Part shown: positions 35,290 to 45,512 of the stretch, in pieces
Layout: each line of letters opens with the position of its first letter
Position numbering within the stretch: the first letter of the stretch is position 1
Assembly (NCBI GenBank): GCA_944383825.1
Contig: CALWRA010000002.1
Span: 97,259 to 161,258, forward strand
Length of the DNA: 64,000 bases
Reading direction: 5' to 3'
Source of the DNA: an uncultured Acetatifactor sp.
GTDB lineage: Bacteria > Bacillota > Clostridia > Lachnospirales > Lachnospiraceae
Position numbers and translations under genes: made by a program
Notes under the pieces: model-generated
The model's database searches: none
What the model was told of the DNA's origin: nothing
What the model saw: the letters and a program-made list of their open reading frames with translations, nothing else

Positions 35290-36246
35290 ATGGATAAGCT
35301 GGCGATTGTAGTACCCTGCTATAATGAGGAAGAGGTGTTGAAAATTGCTTCTCAGGCTCTCAGGGAAGTTCTGGATGATTTGGCAGGCAAAAGGAAGATT
35401 GCGGAGGACAGCTTTATTTTGTTTGTAAATGATGGAAGCAGGGATCGCACATGGGAACTGATAGAGGAAGAGCACAGAGAGCATCCCGTTCAGGTCTGCG
35501 GAGTGAAGCTCGCCGGCAATGTGGGACATCAGTTTGCTCTGACTGCGGGCCTGATCACGGCAATGGATATGTGCGATGTGACCATCTCCATAGACGCAGA
35601 CCTGCAGGATGACGTGACGGTTATTGAAGAAATGATCGACAAATATCATAACGGCAGCGATATTGTTTACGGAGTCAGACGGGAAAGAAAAACCGATACC
35701 TTTTTTAAACGCACGACTGCCCAAGGCTTTTATAAGCTTATGGGCCTTATGGGTGTAAAGACCGTATATAATCATGCGGATTTCCGTCTTATGTCAAGAC
35801 GGGCGGTGGAACAGTTTTCCAAATATCAGGAGACAAATCTGTTTCTAAGGGGAATGATGCCGCTGCTGGGATACCAGACCGATATGGTTTATTATGATCG
35901 TAAGGAGCGGGTGGCGGGTGAATCAAAATATCCACTGAAGAAAATGTTGGCTCTGGCCTTTAACGGCATATCCTCCTTCAGCGTAAAGCCCATCAGCCTG
36001 ATACTTGGACTGGGTATGTTTATCATTATTGTTTCTGCGCTGGCTTTGATATATGCTTTGATTTCTTACTTTACCGGACATGTGGTCCCCGGTTGGACTT
36101 CGCTGATTTTGTCCATTTGGTTTTTGGGGGGACTTCAGCTTTTGGCCATAGGATTAGTGGGACAGTATATCGGAAAGATCTACATCGAGGTGAAGCACAG
36201 GCCCCGCTACAATATTGAAAAGGTACTGGCAGGGGAAGAAAGTTAA
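35290..36246 (+). CDS. Family 2 glycosyltransferase (polyprenyl-phosphate type)
   Basis: A membrane-associated GT-A enzyme of 318 residues. The N-terminal catalytic domain has VVPCYNEEEVL, FVNDGSRDRTWELI, and the nucleotide/metal motif SIDADLQDD. Two C-terminal membrane helices follow (LILGLGMFIIIVSALALIYALI and WTSLILSIWFLGGLQLLAIGLVGQYIGKIYIEVKHRPRYNIE). This is the layout of GtrB/YkcC-like enzymes that charge undecaprenyl phosphate with a sugar. The next gene encodes a polytopic membrane protein 11 bases downstream, which could be the flippase or transferase partner. The sugar is unknown. The start follows AAGGAGAGAAT. Confidence 0.92.
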   Translation: MDKLAIVVPCYNEEEVLKIASQALREVLDDLAGKRKIAEDSFILFVNDGSRDRTWELIEEEHREHPVQVCGVKLAGNVGHQFALTAGLITAMDMCDVTISIDADLQDDVTVIEEMIDKYHNGSDIVYGVRRERKTDTFFKRTTAQGFYKLMGLMGVKTVYNHADFRLMSRRAVEQFSKYQETNLFLRGMMPLLGYQTDMVYYDRKERVAGESKYPLKKMLALAFNGISSFSVKPISLILGLGMFIIIVSALALIYALISYFTGHVVPGWTSLILSIWFLGGLQLLAIGLVGQYIGKIYIEVKHRPRYNIEKVLAGEES

Positions 36247-36257
36247 GGAAGCTGGAC

Positions 36258-37775
36258 ATGAGTTGGAAAAAAAACGGATGCAGCTATATGCTGTGGTTTA
36301 TTTACAGCGCTGCGGCCGCCTGCCTTTGCGTGTGCGTAGGGGTAAGGCTCTGCACAGGAGCGGGATACGAGGCTGCGGCAGGACTTTTTTTTGCCGGCGC
36401 TGCACTGGTAATATCGGGGCTTGCAGTGCTTCTGCTGCATAAACTGACAAACTTTGTGGGACGGAAAAGTACAAAGAAGAAAAATGAGGCTGTGGCTCCG
36501 ATACTGGAAAGTCTCGGAGCCATCATTTTATTTGCGGCGGGAATCTGGCTGCGTGTACAGGAAACGTCCGGCATGCAGGTTCAGTCCGCATATTTTGATG
36601 CTGCTAAGGTGGTGGAGGGACAAACCATTCCTATGGTGGTTCACGGCGCCACATATGTTTATCTGACGCTATTGCATCTGGTGTGCCTTCTCTTTGGAAA
36701 TAAAATTGCAGCAGCTGTTGTTCTGCAGGTGATATTGCAGCTTATGGCCTTTATCTTTCTGTATTTTGCGGTTCGCAGGTTGGCGGGAGCTGTTCCGGCA
36801 TTGGTTATGCTGGCATTTGCTATGCTTTCCCCGGGATTGATAAGGGAATCAGGAGAACTGTCTCCCGGAATGCTGTTTCTGTTCTTTTTTGCCGCAGTCA
36901 TGGCGTTTGGGGCATGGCTTTCGAGTAAGGGAAGGCCATGGGCCTTCGGACTGGCGGGCGTCTTGGGAGGAGCCGTTTGTTATTTGGATGTGTCTGGCAT
37001 CCTCCTGCTTGTGTATATTTTGGGGTTGGCTTTCCTTAAGCCGGATCAGGAGCCGGCGGAAAAACGTAAGGTAAGGTTTGGAAGTTCTTTCCAAATTTGG
37101 AGCCTTGGGGGATTTTTGGCGGGGTTTTTCGTGCTGATCGCTGCAGACGCCCTTTTCTGCGGGAAGAATGTGCGAAATATATTGGAAGCCTGGATGGCGC
37201 TGTACAGCCCCGGGGAGTTTGAGCTTCCCCAGGCCTTGAGCGCGGAAGGAATTTCAGGAGAAGTCATTTTGCTTTCCTGCTGTCTTCTGCCTGGAATATA
37301 CAGTTTTTGGTGCAGAAAGAAAAAAGAACGGTTTCGAATTTGGATTTTCATGGTGATTTTGTCTGGGGGTCTGCAGTGTTTGCAGATGACGGCAGAAGAA
37401 CTGGATGGAAGCACTCTTTTGTACATTCTGCTTTCTGTTTTGGCGGGCGTGGGAATCCGGGAGATTTTTTCCGAACCTGTCAAGGCGCCGGATCACATGG
37501 AGCAGACACCTTTTAAGCAGGCTGAGGAAGAAGAGTTTACAATACTTCGGGAATTTGATAAAGACCGGAAAACACAGGATATGCAGGAGGAGAAAGCTGA
37601 AAACAAAGAAAGGAAGGAGGAGGAAAAAGCGCAAAAACAGGAAATTAATTATATTGAAAACCCTCTGCCTCTTCCAAAGAAACATGAAAAGAAAGTGATG
37701 GATTACAAGATAAGCTGCGCCGTTCAGGATGATTTCGATTTTCCGGTGGAAGACAATGACGATTTTGATTTGTGA
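36258..37775 (+). CDS. Polytopic membrane protein with acidic C-terminal tail
   Basis: A 505-residue membrane protein. Hydrophobic segments fill residues 10-395, about ten membrane spans, with a layout like dolichol/undecaprenyl-dependent glycosyltransferases. An acidic/charged cytoplasmic tail follows from about 400, with a Lys/Glu-rich stretch (ENKERKEEEKAQKQ). A distinctive end follows: NYIENPLPLPKKHEKKVMDYK, then DDFDFPVEDNDDFDL. No catalytic motif is certain. The gene follows a GT2 polyprenyl-phosphate glycosyltransferase by 11 bases, so a joint role in modifying a surface polymer is likely. The tail looks like a conserved docking segment rather than random sequence, but I cannot confirm that without alignment. 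Confidence 0.8.
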   Translation: MSWKKNGCSYMLWFIYSAAAACLCVCVGVRLCTGAGYEAAAGLFFAGAALVISGLAVLLLHKLTNFVGRKSTKKKNEAVAPILESLGAIILFAAGIWLRVQETSGMQVQSAYFDAAKVVEGQTIPMVVHGATYVYLTLLHLVCLLFGNKIAAAVVLQVILQLMAFIFLYFAVRRLAGAVPALVMLAFAMLSPGLIRESGELSPGMLFLFFFAAVMAFGAWLSSKGRPWAFGLAGVLGGAVCYLDVSGILLLVYILGLAFLKPDQEPAEKRKVRFGSSFQIWSLGGFLAGFFVLIAADALFCGKNVRNILEAWMALYSPGEFELPQALSAEGISGEVILLSCCLLPGIYSFWCRKKKERFRIWIFMVILSGGLQCLQMTAEELDGSTLLYILLSVLAGVGIREIFSEPVKAPDHMEQTPFKQAEEEEFTILREFDKDRKTQDMQEEKAENKERKEEEKAQKQEINYIENPLPLPKKHEKKVMDYKISCAVQDDFDFPVEDNDDFDL

Positions 37776-37808
37776 CCTGCGCATGAAGCTACAGAAAATG
37801 TACATAAT

Positions 37809-37849
37809 AAAAAAGACTGGATCAGATAGATGCTGGTACAGTCTTTTTG
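37809..37849 (+). terminator. Terminator after the glycosyltransferase pair
   Basis: AAAAAGACTG pairs with CAGTCTTTTT across a 19-base loop, with the T tract inside the second arm. It ends the GT2/membrane-protein transcript. Confidence 0.7.
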
Positions 37850-37895
37850 TTATATGGGAAGCGAACAGGCAGGTTGCTAAGAAAGGAGAAGAAAC

Positions 37896-38603
37896 GTGTC
37901 ACAGGAAAAGGAAAAAGAACGAAGCGGCGGAAAAATTGAGGAAGAAAAACACAGGGATGAACGGATAGAACAGACAGGCCAGCTGACGCTTGATCAAAAT
38001 GAACAGAAGCAGAATATTCATCTGCTGTCAATTATCGGAGAGATAGAGGGACATGACAATCTGTCGGGAAGCTCTAAAACAACAAAATATGAACATATTC
38101 TTCCGCAGCTTGCGGCCATTGAGGACAGCAGTGAAATTCAGGGGGTCCTTGTGCTTTTGAACACTATGGGAGGAGATGTGGAAGCCGGACTCGCCATAGC
38201 GGAAATGATTGCTTCATTGAGTAAACCCTCAGTATCGCTGGTATTAGGTGGAAGTCATTCCATAGGCGTTCCCATTGCCGTCAGTACAGATTACTCTTTT
38301 ATTGTGCCTACGGGAACCATGGTGATACACCCGGTGAGAATGAACGGAATGGTCATCGGGGTGCCTCAGACCTTTGAGTATTTTAAGCTGATACAGGATC
38401 GTATTACAGGCTTTGTGTGCAGCCATTGCGGAATCAGCAAGAGCCGCCTTGAAGAGCTTATGCTGGAGACGGGAGTGCTGACAAAAGATGTGGGAACCAT
38501 CCTGGTAGGAGAGGAGGCAGTTAAAAACGGCATTATAGACCAGGTGGGAGGCGTGGATAAAGCATTACAGCGCCTGCATGAGATGATAGAAAGCAAGGAC
38601 TGA
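37896..38603 (+). CDS. tepA: ClpP-class serine protease, TepA-like
   Basis: A cytosolic Ser protease of the ClpP/crotonase fold, 235 residues. The fold is marked by [25 protein letters not shown], the nucleophile serine in [12 protein letters not shown], and the His in [10 protein letters not shown]. The charged N-terminal 45 residues are specific to the TepA (YmfB) group, which is linked to protein secretion and spore formation in Bacillus. The start is GTG at 37896 behind AAAGGAGAAGAAAC. It precedes an FtsK/SpoIIIE gene, the same order as tepA-spoIIIE in Bacillus subtilis, which supports the assignment. Confidence 0.9.
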   Translation: MSQEKEKERSGGKIEEEKHRDERIEQTGQLTLDQNEQKQNIHLLSIIGEIEGHDNLSGSSKTTKYEHILPQLAAIEDSSEIQGVLVLLNTMGGDVEAGLAIAEMIASLSKPSVSLVLGGSHSIGVPIAVSTDYSFIVPTGTMVIHPVRMNGMVIGVPQTFEYFKLIQDRITGFVCSHCGISKSRLEELMLETGVLTKDVGTILVGEEAVKNGIIDQVGGVDKALQRLHEMIESKD

Positions 38604-38650
38604 GCTTTCTGGCAGCGGGATGTCGGCAGCACATTCCTTTTGTATACATG

Positions 38651-38679
38651 GTGACAATTCGGATGAAAAATGGTATACT
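38651..38679 (+). promoter_or_regulatory. Promoter of the ftsK/spoIIIE gene
   Basis: GTGACA (38651-38656), 17-base spacer, TATACT (38674-38679), 42 bases before the start codon. Confidence 0.6.
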
Positions 38680-38720
38680 CTTATAAGTGTATTTAGATTG
38701 GTGCAGAGAGGTATGATGAA

Positions 38721-41354
38721 ATGGCAACATCATCAGGCAAAAAAACATCAGCTTCCAAAAAAAGAAATATAAAAACCAGCCCGGGCAGAAAACGGGCGAA
38801 TACATATCAGGCGGCGCAGGACAGCGCGATGTTTCATGAAATAGGATTGATTATATTATTTGTGGCAATGGTGGTTTTGTTCTGCTGTAACTTTGGAATG
38901 ATCGGTCCCGTGGGCGATGCCATTAGCTCCGTTTTATTTGGGCTCTTTGGCTGGACAGCCTATGCAGCTCCGGCGCTTCTCTTTCTGGCTCTGGCATTTT
39001 GGTCTGCCAATCAGGGCAGTCCCACCGCCCTTCGAAAGATCCTTGCCGGAACAGTGCTTTTTCTGATGGCGGGAGTAGTGTGTGATCTGGCAGTCGGAAA
39101 CGGGGCGAGGCTGGAGGCATACAATATTGGAACAATTTACGAAAATTCCAGCTCCGGTCGTAGCGGCGGAGGGGTGATTGCCGGGAGTCTGGCATATTTG
39201 CTCCATCATTATCTGGAAACCATCGGCACGATTATGGTAGTTCTTTTATGCTCCACCATCAGCCTTATTCTTTTGACGGAAAAATCTCTTTTGAATACCG
39301 TGAAGAACGGGGGAGCCCGTATGCGGGAGAAAAGCAGGGAAGACGCGCAGCGCAGGCGGGAATACGCGGAGCTTCGCAGAAAGGAACAGGAGGAGCAGAA
39401 GGCAAAAAGAGCCGAGGAGCGGAGGATTAAGGCAGAAGAAAAGGAAAACGAGAGAATCCTGCGCATGGAAAAGAAAGTGACAGGCGTGATGTTGGACACT
39501 TCCCTGGCAAAACCCGCGGCGGAGAAGCACAGGGATGACATACATGAGATCACTCTGCCCGTGGAGGACTTGGGAGATGAAGAGCAGAACAAGGAAGAAT
39601 ATCCTGCCGAATTTGAAAGAATCCAAATCCGCAGCGGCCATCGAACTGCAGCTGAGAAGGTGAGTGAGCTGCCCGTACAGCAGCAAGCGCCGGAGGAGGA
39701 TTTTGCAGAAAGCCCGCAGGATCAGAGGATACGTATCCACAAGGAAGGCTTTATGGGGGGAGAAGAGGCGGATGCCGGACGGGAAACGGCCGCCGAACAT
39801 ACACGGAAGCCGGAGGAAAGTCAGGAAAGATCCTTTAAAGGCGGACAGGAGGTGTATCAGGAACCACAGGCCGGAGAAAAAAAGTTTCCGCGAAAGTACA
39901 TGTTTCCACCTTTATCGAGACTTAAGAAGGGAGTCGCCGCTGCCGGGGATTCCGCCAGAGAGCTAAAGGAGACTGCCATGCGCCTGCAGCAGACGCTGAA
40001 TACCTTTGGGGTCAGGGTGACTATTACGGATATCAGTCAGGGGCCTAGCGTAACCCGTTACGAGCTGCAGCCGGAACAGGGGGTGAAGGTTTCCAAGATT
40101 GTTGGGCTTGCAGATGATATTAAGCTGAATCTGGCGGCTACTGACATTCGGATCGAAGCGCCCATTCCCGGAAAGGCGGCTATCGGCATCGAGGTGCCCA
40201 ACAAGGAAAATATGCCTGTGGCTTTGAGGGAGCTTCTGGAAGCCAGGGAGTTCCGGGAATTTCCTTCAAATCTTGCCTTTGCGGTGGGGAAAGATATTGC
40301 GGGCAAGGTGGTGGTGGCGGATATTGCAAAGATGCCCCATATGCTGATTGCAGGGGCCACGGGATCCGGTAAATCTGTGTGTATTAACACGCTGATTATG
40401 AGTATTCTTTATAAAGCTCATCCGGATGATGTAAAGCTGATTATGGTGGATCCAAAGGTTGTGGAGCTCAGCGTTTATAACGGAATCCCCCATCTTTTAA
40501 TACCGGTAGTCACAGATCCCAAGAAGGCTTCCGCGGCCCTCCACTGGGGAGTAAGCGAAATGGAGGACAGATACAGGAAATTTGCGGATTTCAACGTGAG
40601 GGATCTGAAAGGATACAATCAGAAGGTAGCTGGTATGAGAGACAACGGCGATGAATCGGCGCCGGCTAAAATGCCTCAGATTGTCATTATTGTGGACGAG
40701 CTTGCGGATCTGATGATGGTTTGCCCCGGTGAGGTGGAGGAATCTATCTGTCGGCTTGCACAGCTTGCAAGAGCGGCAGGAATTCATTTGATTATCGCCA
40801 CACAGCGGCCCAGCGTTGATGTCATTACGGGGCTGATCAAGGCAAATATGCCCAGCAGAGTAGCCTTTTCCGTGTCAAGCGGAGTGGACTCCCGCACCAT
40901 ACTTGACATGAACGGAGCGGAGAAGCTCCTGGGAAAAGGAGATATGCTGTTTTATCCCCAGGGATATTCCAAGCCGGCGCGCATTCAGGGAGCTTTTGTG
41001 TCCGACAAGGAGGTTTCGGACGTTGTGGACTTCTTAAAAAACCAGGTGCTGGGAAATACCTATGCAGAGGATATAGAAGAAAAGATCAAAAGCATCGGCG
41101 CCTCTCCAGCCGGAGGAGCTGGACAGTCAGGACAGCGGGATGAATATTTTGAGGAGGCGGGGCGTTTTATTATTGACAAAGATAAGGCTTCAATTGGTAT
41201 GCTGCAGCGCGTGCTGAAAATAGGCTTCAACAGAGCCGCAAGGATTATGGATCAGCTCTGTGAGTATGGCGTAGTGGGAGAAGAGGAGGGAACCAAGCCA
41301 AGAAAAGTATTGATGAGTATGGAACAATTTGAGCAGCTGCTGGAGGAAATATAA
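38721..41354 (+). CDS. ftsK: FtsK/SpoIIIE DNA translocase
   Basis: A septal DNA pump of 877 residues. Four membrane helices lie at about 35-180. A long charged linker follows (about 190-395) with an Arg/Glu-rich coiled stretch ([20 protein letters not shown]). The RecA-like motor has Walker [13 protein letters not shown] near 545 and Walker [15 protein letters not shown], together with [26 protein letters not shown]. The C-terminal gamma winged helix ([24 protein letters not shown]) binds chromosomal orienting sequences. In a spore former, whether this copy is the SpoIIIE or the FtsK paralogue is not decided by sequence; proximity to tepA favours SpoIIIE. Its last bases adjoin fhs. Confidence 0.95.
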   Translation: MATSSGKKTSASKKRNIKTSPGRKRANTYQAAQDSAMFHEIGLIILFVAMVVLFCCNFGMIGPVGDAISSVLFGLFGWTAYAAPALLFLALAFWSANQGSPTALRKILAGTVLFLMAGVVCDLAVGNGARLEAYNIGTIYENSSSGRSGGGVIAGSLAYLLHHYLETIGTIMVVLLCSTISLILLTEKSLLNTVKNGGARMREKSREDAQRRREYAELRRKEQEEQKAKRAEERRIKAEEKENERILRMEKKVTGVMLDTSLAKPAAEKHRDDIHEITLPVEDLGDEEQNKEEYPAEFERIQIRSGHRTAAEKVSELPVQQQAPEEDFAESPQDQRIRIHKEGFMGGEEADAGRETAAEHTRKPEESQERSFKGGQEVYQEPQAGEKKFPRKYMFPPLSRLKKGVAAAGDSARELKETAMRLQQTLNTFGVRVTITDISQGPSVTRYELQPEQGVKVSKIVGLADDIKLNLAATDIRIEAPIPGKAAIGIEVPNKENMPVALRELLEAREFREFPSNLAFAVGKDIAGKVVVADIAKMPHMLIAGATGSGKSVCINTLIMSILYKAHPDDVKLIMVDPKVVELSVYNGIPHLLIPVVTDPKKASAALHWGVSEMEDRYRKFADFNVRDLKGYNQKVAGMRDNGDESAPAKMPQIVIIVDELADLMMVCPGEVEESICRLAQLARAAGIHLIIATQRPSVDVITGLIKANMPSRVAFSVSSGVDSRTILDMNGAEKLLGKGDMLFYPQGYSKPARIQGAFVSDKEVSDVVDFLKNQVLGNTYAEDIEEKIKSIGASPAGGAGQSGQRDEYFEEAGRFIIDKDKASIGMLQRVLKIGFNRAARIMDQLCEYGVVGEEEGTKPRKVLMSMEQFEQLLEEI

Positions 41355-41397
41355 TTTCCGGCGGCAGGCCGAGTATCGGGAAAGGGTGAACAATGCC

Positions 41398-43068
41398 ATG
41401 AAGACAGACATTCAGATCGCACAGGAAGCGGTTATGAGACCTATAGAGGAGGTTGCGCAGTATCTTGGAATGAATCCGGAGGAGCTGGAGCTATACGGAA
41501 AATATAAGGCCAAGCTGACAGAGGAATATCTGGAAAAAATAAAAGATCGCCCGGATGGAAAGCTGGTTTTGGTGACGGCCATCAATCCCACTCCCGCAGG
41601 GGAAGGAAAGACTACCACCACAGTGGGTCTGGGGCAGGCTTTTGCAAGGTTGGGAAAAAAGGCGGTGATTGCCATAAGAGAACCCTCTCTTGGCCCCTGC
41701 TTCGGAGTGAAAGGAGGCGCTGCGGGAGGAGGATATGCCCAGGCAGTTCCCATGGAAGAACTGAATCTGCACTTTACGGGAGATTTTCATGCTGTCACAT
41801 CAGCCAATAATCTTTTGGCGGCCCTTATTGATAATCATATTCAGCAGGGCAATGAGCTTGGGATTGACACAAGGCAGATTGTGTGGAAGAGATGTGAGGA
41901 CATGAACGACAGGGCTCTTCGCAACGTTGTGATAGGGCTTGGGGGCAGAACGGACGGATTTGTCAGGGAGGATCATTTTGTCATTACGGTAGCCAGCGAG
42001 ATTATGGCAATCCTCTGTCTGGCTGCGGATATGAAGGATCTAAAGAAAAGGCTTTCCAGGATTGTTGTAGCCTATAATTATGCCGGGGAACCGGTTACTG
42101 CCGGGGAACTGAAGGCGGTGGGAGCAATGGCCGCGCTGCTGAGGGATGCTGTGAAGCCGAATTTGATACAGACTCTTGAACACACGCCGGTACTGGTGCA
42201 CGGCGGTCCTTTTGCCAATATTGCACACGGGTGCAACTCGGTACGGGCTACTAAAGCCGCGCTGAAAATGGCTGATTACTGCATTACGGAGGCCGGATTC
42301 GGTGCAGATCTGGGGGCAGAGAAATTTTTTGACATTAAGTGCAGGATTGCCGGATTGAAGCCGGATGCGGCAGTGTTGGTGGCTACCGTTAGGGCTCTGA
42401 AGTATAACGGAGGCATACCAAAGGCAGATTTAAATAAAGAAAATCTAAAAGCGCTGGAAAAGGGGATTGTAAATCTGGAAAAGCACATGGAAAATCTATG
42501 GAAGTTTGGAGTTCCGGTGATTGTCACCTTAAACGCCTTTGCCTCAGATTCACAGGATGAAATTAATTATGTGAAGGAATTTTGTGAGAAAAGGGGGTGC
42601 CGTTTTGCGCTTTCCCAGGTTTGGGAAAAGGGCGGAGAGGGAGGCGTGGAGCTGGCTCAGAAGATTATTGAGACTTTGGATGAAACGGAGAGTCACTTTA
42701 CAGCCTTATATCAGGATACAATGACGTTGAAGGAAAAGATTTCTGTGATTGCGAAGGAAATTTACGGCGCAGGCAGAGTAAATTTTTCCGCAGGAGCCTC
42801 CGGGCATCTGGAGAGACTGGAAGGACTGGGCTTTGGGCAGCTTCCCGTGTGTATGGCAAAAACTCCGTACTCTTTGTCCGACGATTCTTCTCTTTTAGGC
42901 CGGCCTGAGGGCTTTGAGATGAACGTAAGAGAAGCCTATGTGTCGGCAGGCGCAGGATTTGTAGTGGTTTTGACGGGGGCTGTAATGACCATGCCGGGAC
43001 TGCCTAAGCAGCCTGCTGCACTGAGTATTGACGTAGATGACAACGGTGTGATTACCGGACTTTTTTAA
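41398..43068 (+). CDS. fhs: Formate-tetrahydrofolate ligase
   Basis: ATP-dependent activation of formate to 10-formyl-THF, the entry to one-carbon metabolism and to the methyl branch of acetogenesis; 556 residues, the classical length of clostridial FTHFS. Motifs: [20 protein letters not shown] (nucleotide loop), [44 protein letters not shown], and the C-terminal [16 protein letters not shown]. The ATG at 41398 is chosen for family length; a GTG four codons upstream is in frame. No other Wood-Ljungdahl gene is beside it, so ordinary folate metabolism is as likely as acetogenesis. Confidence 0.97.
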   Translation: MKTDIQIAQEAVMRPIEEVAQYLGMNPEELELYGKYKAKLTEEYLEKIKDRPDGKLVLVTAINPTPAGEGKTTTTVGLGQAFARLGKKAVIAIREPSLGPCFGVKGGAAGGGYAQAVPMEELNLHFTGDFHAVTSANNLLAALIDNHIQQGNELGIDTRQIVWKRCEDMNDRALRNVVIGLGGRTDGFVREDHFVITVASEIMAILCLAADMKDLKKRLSRIVVAYNYAGEPVTAGELKAVGAMAALLRDAVKPNLIQTLEHTPVLVHGGPFANIAHGCNSVRATKAALKMADYCITEAGFGADLGAEKFFDIKCRIAGLKPDAAVLVATVRALKYNGGIPKADLNKENLKALEKGIVNLEKHMENLWKFGVPVIVTLNAFASDSQDEINYVKEFCEKRGCRFALSQVWEKGGEGGVELAQKIIETLDETESHFTALYQDTMTLKEKISVIAKEIYGAGRVNFSAGASGHLERLEGLGFGQLPVCMAKTPYSLSDDSSLLGRPEGFEMNVREAYVSAGAGFVVVLTGAVMTMPGLPKQPAALSIDVDDNGVITGLF

Positions 43069-43101
43069 GGGACTTTGTCTCCCGGAAGAGGTGGCGGATA
43101 T

Positions 43102-44550
43102 ATGAATTGTCCAAATTGCGGGGCGGAGATAAAGAGAGGCTCTCTTTATTGTGAGCATTGCGGCGAAGACATCCATATTGTGCCCGACTTTGATCCGGAG
43201 GTTGAATTCAGCCTGGAGGAGACGATAAGCGGCATTGTGGAGGAGATTAATCAGGGAGAAGAGGGGGAAGAGAAGAAGGAAGGAACAAAGGAGAAAAATA
43301 TCAAATCCGGCAGATCAAAAAGGAAGGGGAAAAAAAGCTGGATTTTGGTTGGGGCTGGCAGCGTTTTGGCAGTACTTGCCGCTGCGGCGGCTTTTTGGAT
43401 TGTTTGGCTGTACAGATATAATTCTCTGGAATACCAGGTGGACATGGCCCGGCGATGTGTGGATAACGGACAGTATGAAAACGCAGTAAACTACTATAGC
43501 CGGGCTCTGGAACTGAAAGAGGGAGATATTGAGCTGCAGTTTGCTTTGGCCGAAACATATTTTTTAATGAATAACAAAATTGAATACGAATATTTGCTCA
43601 GAAATATTACCGGCAGTCAAAATGCAACCACGCAGCAGCTGGAGAGAGCGTATGGAGGGTTGGTCTCTATTTATAAGGCAAGGGGAGATTATCAGACTAT
43701 AAATGATCTGATCCTGAGCAGCAATAACAATACTATTATTTCCGCCTACCAGAGCTACATTGCCACGGAACCTGAGTTTAGTATTCCCGGAGGGTATTAT
43801 AATACGATTCTACCCTTAAAGCTGACGGCATTTGGAACCGGGAAAATTTATTATACGCTGGATGGGAGCGAGCCAGATGAAAACAGTCCGCAGTACACGG
43901 CTCCCATTATTCTGGAAAGCGGGGATTATGTGGTGAAGGCATATTTTGTAAATGACAATGGCGTTACCAGTGAATGCGTGGAGTGTGAATATCATATTGA
44001 CATTGAGGAAATTCCTGCGCCCGAGGTCAGCGCAGTCAGCGGTGAATATAACTTTCCCATATATATAGAAGTACTCAGTGATGATGAGGATGTATATTAT
44101 ACAACGGACGGCTCTGCGCCCACCTATTCCTCAACGCCTTACACAGGTCCGATTCCGATGCCTCTTGGAAAAACTGTTTTTAAGTTTGCTAAGATTGAGG
44201 AGGGCAGGACGGGCAATGTCACGGAAAGAACCTACCAGCTGATTATGAATACGGAGTTTACTCCTCAGCAGGCAGAAAGCGTGGTGGCGGATTACGCTGT
44301 TTCCATTGGCAAGATTTTTGACGAGGCAGGATATTTTAATGAAACCAATGCCCGGTATCTGTATCAGTATCAGTATGTCACAAATATAGATCAGATTGAC
44401 GATTTTTATGTGATATCGGAAATCTATCAGGACCCCGATGGGGTTCTCACAAAGACAGGCAGCCATTTTGCTGTGAATGCTTATACAGGAGAGCTGTTTA
44501 AGCTACAGAGAGATACAAACAATAAGCTAATTTTAGCAAAAATAGAATAG
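43102..44550 (+). CDS. Zinc-ribbon, TPR and chitobiase-C-like domain membrane protein
   Basis: A 482-residue single-pass protein. Residues 1-22 form a zinc ribbon (MNCPNCGAEIKRG...YCEHCGED). An acidic then basic linker follows, then one membrane helix (SWILVGAGSVLAVLAAAAAFWIVWLY, about 80-105), placing the ribbon inside the cell and the rest outside. TPR-like helices follow (CVDNGQYENAVNYYSRALELKEGD), then two beta domains with YYTLDGSEPDENSPQYTAPI and YYTTDGSAPTYSSTPYTGPI, the signature of CHB_HEX_C_1. The C-terminal domain is unassigned. It may sense or bind wall sugars or peptides; the function is unknown. The ATG follows GAGGTGGCGG. Confidence 0.82.
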   Translation: MNCPNCGAEIKRGSLYCEHCGEDIHIVPDFDPEVEFSLEETISGIVEEINQGEEGEEKKEGTKEKNIKSGRSKRKGKKSWILVGAGSVLAVLAAAAAFWIVWLYRYNSLEYQVDMARRCVDNGQYENAVNYYSRALELKEGDIELQFALAETYFLMNNKIEYEYLLRNITGSQNATTQQLERAYGGLVSIYKARGDYQTINDLILSSNNNTIISAYQSYIATEPEFSIPGGYYNTILPLKLTAFGTGKIYYTLDGSEPDENSPQYTAPIILESGDYVVKAYFVNDNGVTSECVECEYHIDIEEIPAPEVSAVSGEYNFPIYIEVLSDDEDVYYTTDGSAPTYSSTPYTGPIPMPLGKTVFKFAKIEEGRTGNVTERTYQLIMNTEFTPQQAESVVADYAVSIGKIFDEAGYFNETNARYLYQYQYVTNIDQIDDFYVISEIYQDPDGVLTKTGSHFAVNAYTGELFKLQRDTNNKLILAKIE

Positions 44551-44561
44551 AGAGGTGGACT

Positions 44562-45440
44562 ATGTACAGGATTGTGAAGAAACAGGAGCTTACAACCAAC
44601 ATTTATCTGATGGAGGTGGAAGCAAAGAGGGTGGCGAGGTCTTGCCAGCCGGGACAGTTCGTGATTGTGCGGACGGATAGCGAGGGAGAAAGAATTCCTT
44701 TGACCATCTGTGATTACGACAGGGAAACGGGAACCGTGACCATTGTATTCCAAAGTGTGGGAGCTGGAACTCAGATTATGGCACAGCTGAATGAGGGAGA
44801 CAGCTTTCATGATTTTGTGGGTCCTTTGGGATGTGCTTCGGAATTTACGGAGGAAGATCCTGAGGAATTAAAAAAGAAAAAAATTCTTTTTGTGGCAGGA
44901 GGAGTCGGAGCGGCTCCCGTATATCCGCAGGTGAAATGGCTTCATGAGAGAGGCGTTTCAGCGGATGTAATTGTGGGCAGCAAGACCAAGAGCCTGTTGA
45001 TTTTGGAAGAAGAGATGAAGGCGGTTGCAGGAAACCTTTATATTACCACCGATGATGGCTCTTATGGAAGAAAAGGCATGGTTACCCAAACCATTCAGGA
45101 GCTGGTTCAGGAAGGCAAAGAATACGATCTTTGCGTTGCAATTGGCCCCATGATTATGATGAAATTTGTGTGCCTGCTTACAAAGGAGCTGAATATTCCC
45201 ACGATTGTGAGCCTGAATCCTATCATGGTGGACGGAACAGGAATGTGCGGAGCATGCAGGGTGACCGTAGGGGGCAAGGTAAAGTTTGCATGTGTGGATG
45301 GTCCCGAATTTGACGGTCACGAGGTGAATTTCGATGAGGCCATGAGACGCCAGCAGATTTATAAAACGGCAGAGGGACGGGCAATGCTGGCGCAGCAGGA
45401 GAAGGATACTCATCACGGCGGATGTGGAGTTTGCGGCTGA
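44562..45440 (+). CDS. nfnA: NADH-dependent reduced ferredoxin:NADP oxidoreductase, small subunit
   Basis: The FAD/NAD-binding subunit of the bifurcating transhydrogenase, 292 residues. The FAD domain shows GQFVIVRTDSEGERIPLTICDYD, and the NAD domain LFVAGGVGAAPVYPQVKWL. The C-terminal [2Fe-2S] ligands are GTGMCGACRVTVGGKVKFACVDGPEFDGHEV. The enzyme couples ferredoxin and NADH oxidation to NADP reduction. Members of this family are also annotated as sulfide dehydrogenase subunit B or as a dihydroorotate-dehydrogenase electron-transfer subunit; the adjacent nfnB gene makes NfnA the best name. The start ATG follows AGAGGTGGACT. Confidence 0.93.
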   Translation: MYRIVKKQELTTNIYLMEVEAKRVARSCQPGQFVIVRTDSEGERIPLTICDYDRETGTVTIVFQSVGAGTQIMAQLNEGDSFHDFVGPLGCASEFTEEDPEELKKKKILFVAGGVGAAPVYPQVKWLHERGVSADVIVGSKTKSLLILEEEMKAVAGNLYITTDDGSYGRKGMVTQTIQELVQEGKEYDLCVAIGPMIMMKFVCLLTKELNIPTIVSLNPIMVDGTGMCGACRVTVGGKVKFACVDGPEFDGHEVNFDEAMRRQQIYKTAEGRAMLAQQEKDTHHGGCGVCG

Positions 45441-45512
45441 TGAGGAGCATTAAAGACTTGTGAACAGAATAAACAGGCGTTTATAGTATCAGAAAGCAGA
45501 ACGGAGGAAAGA

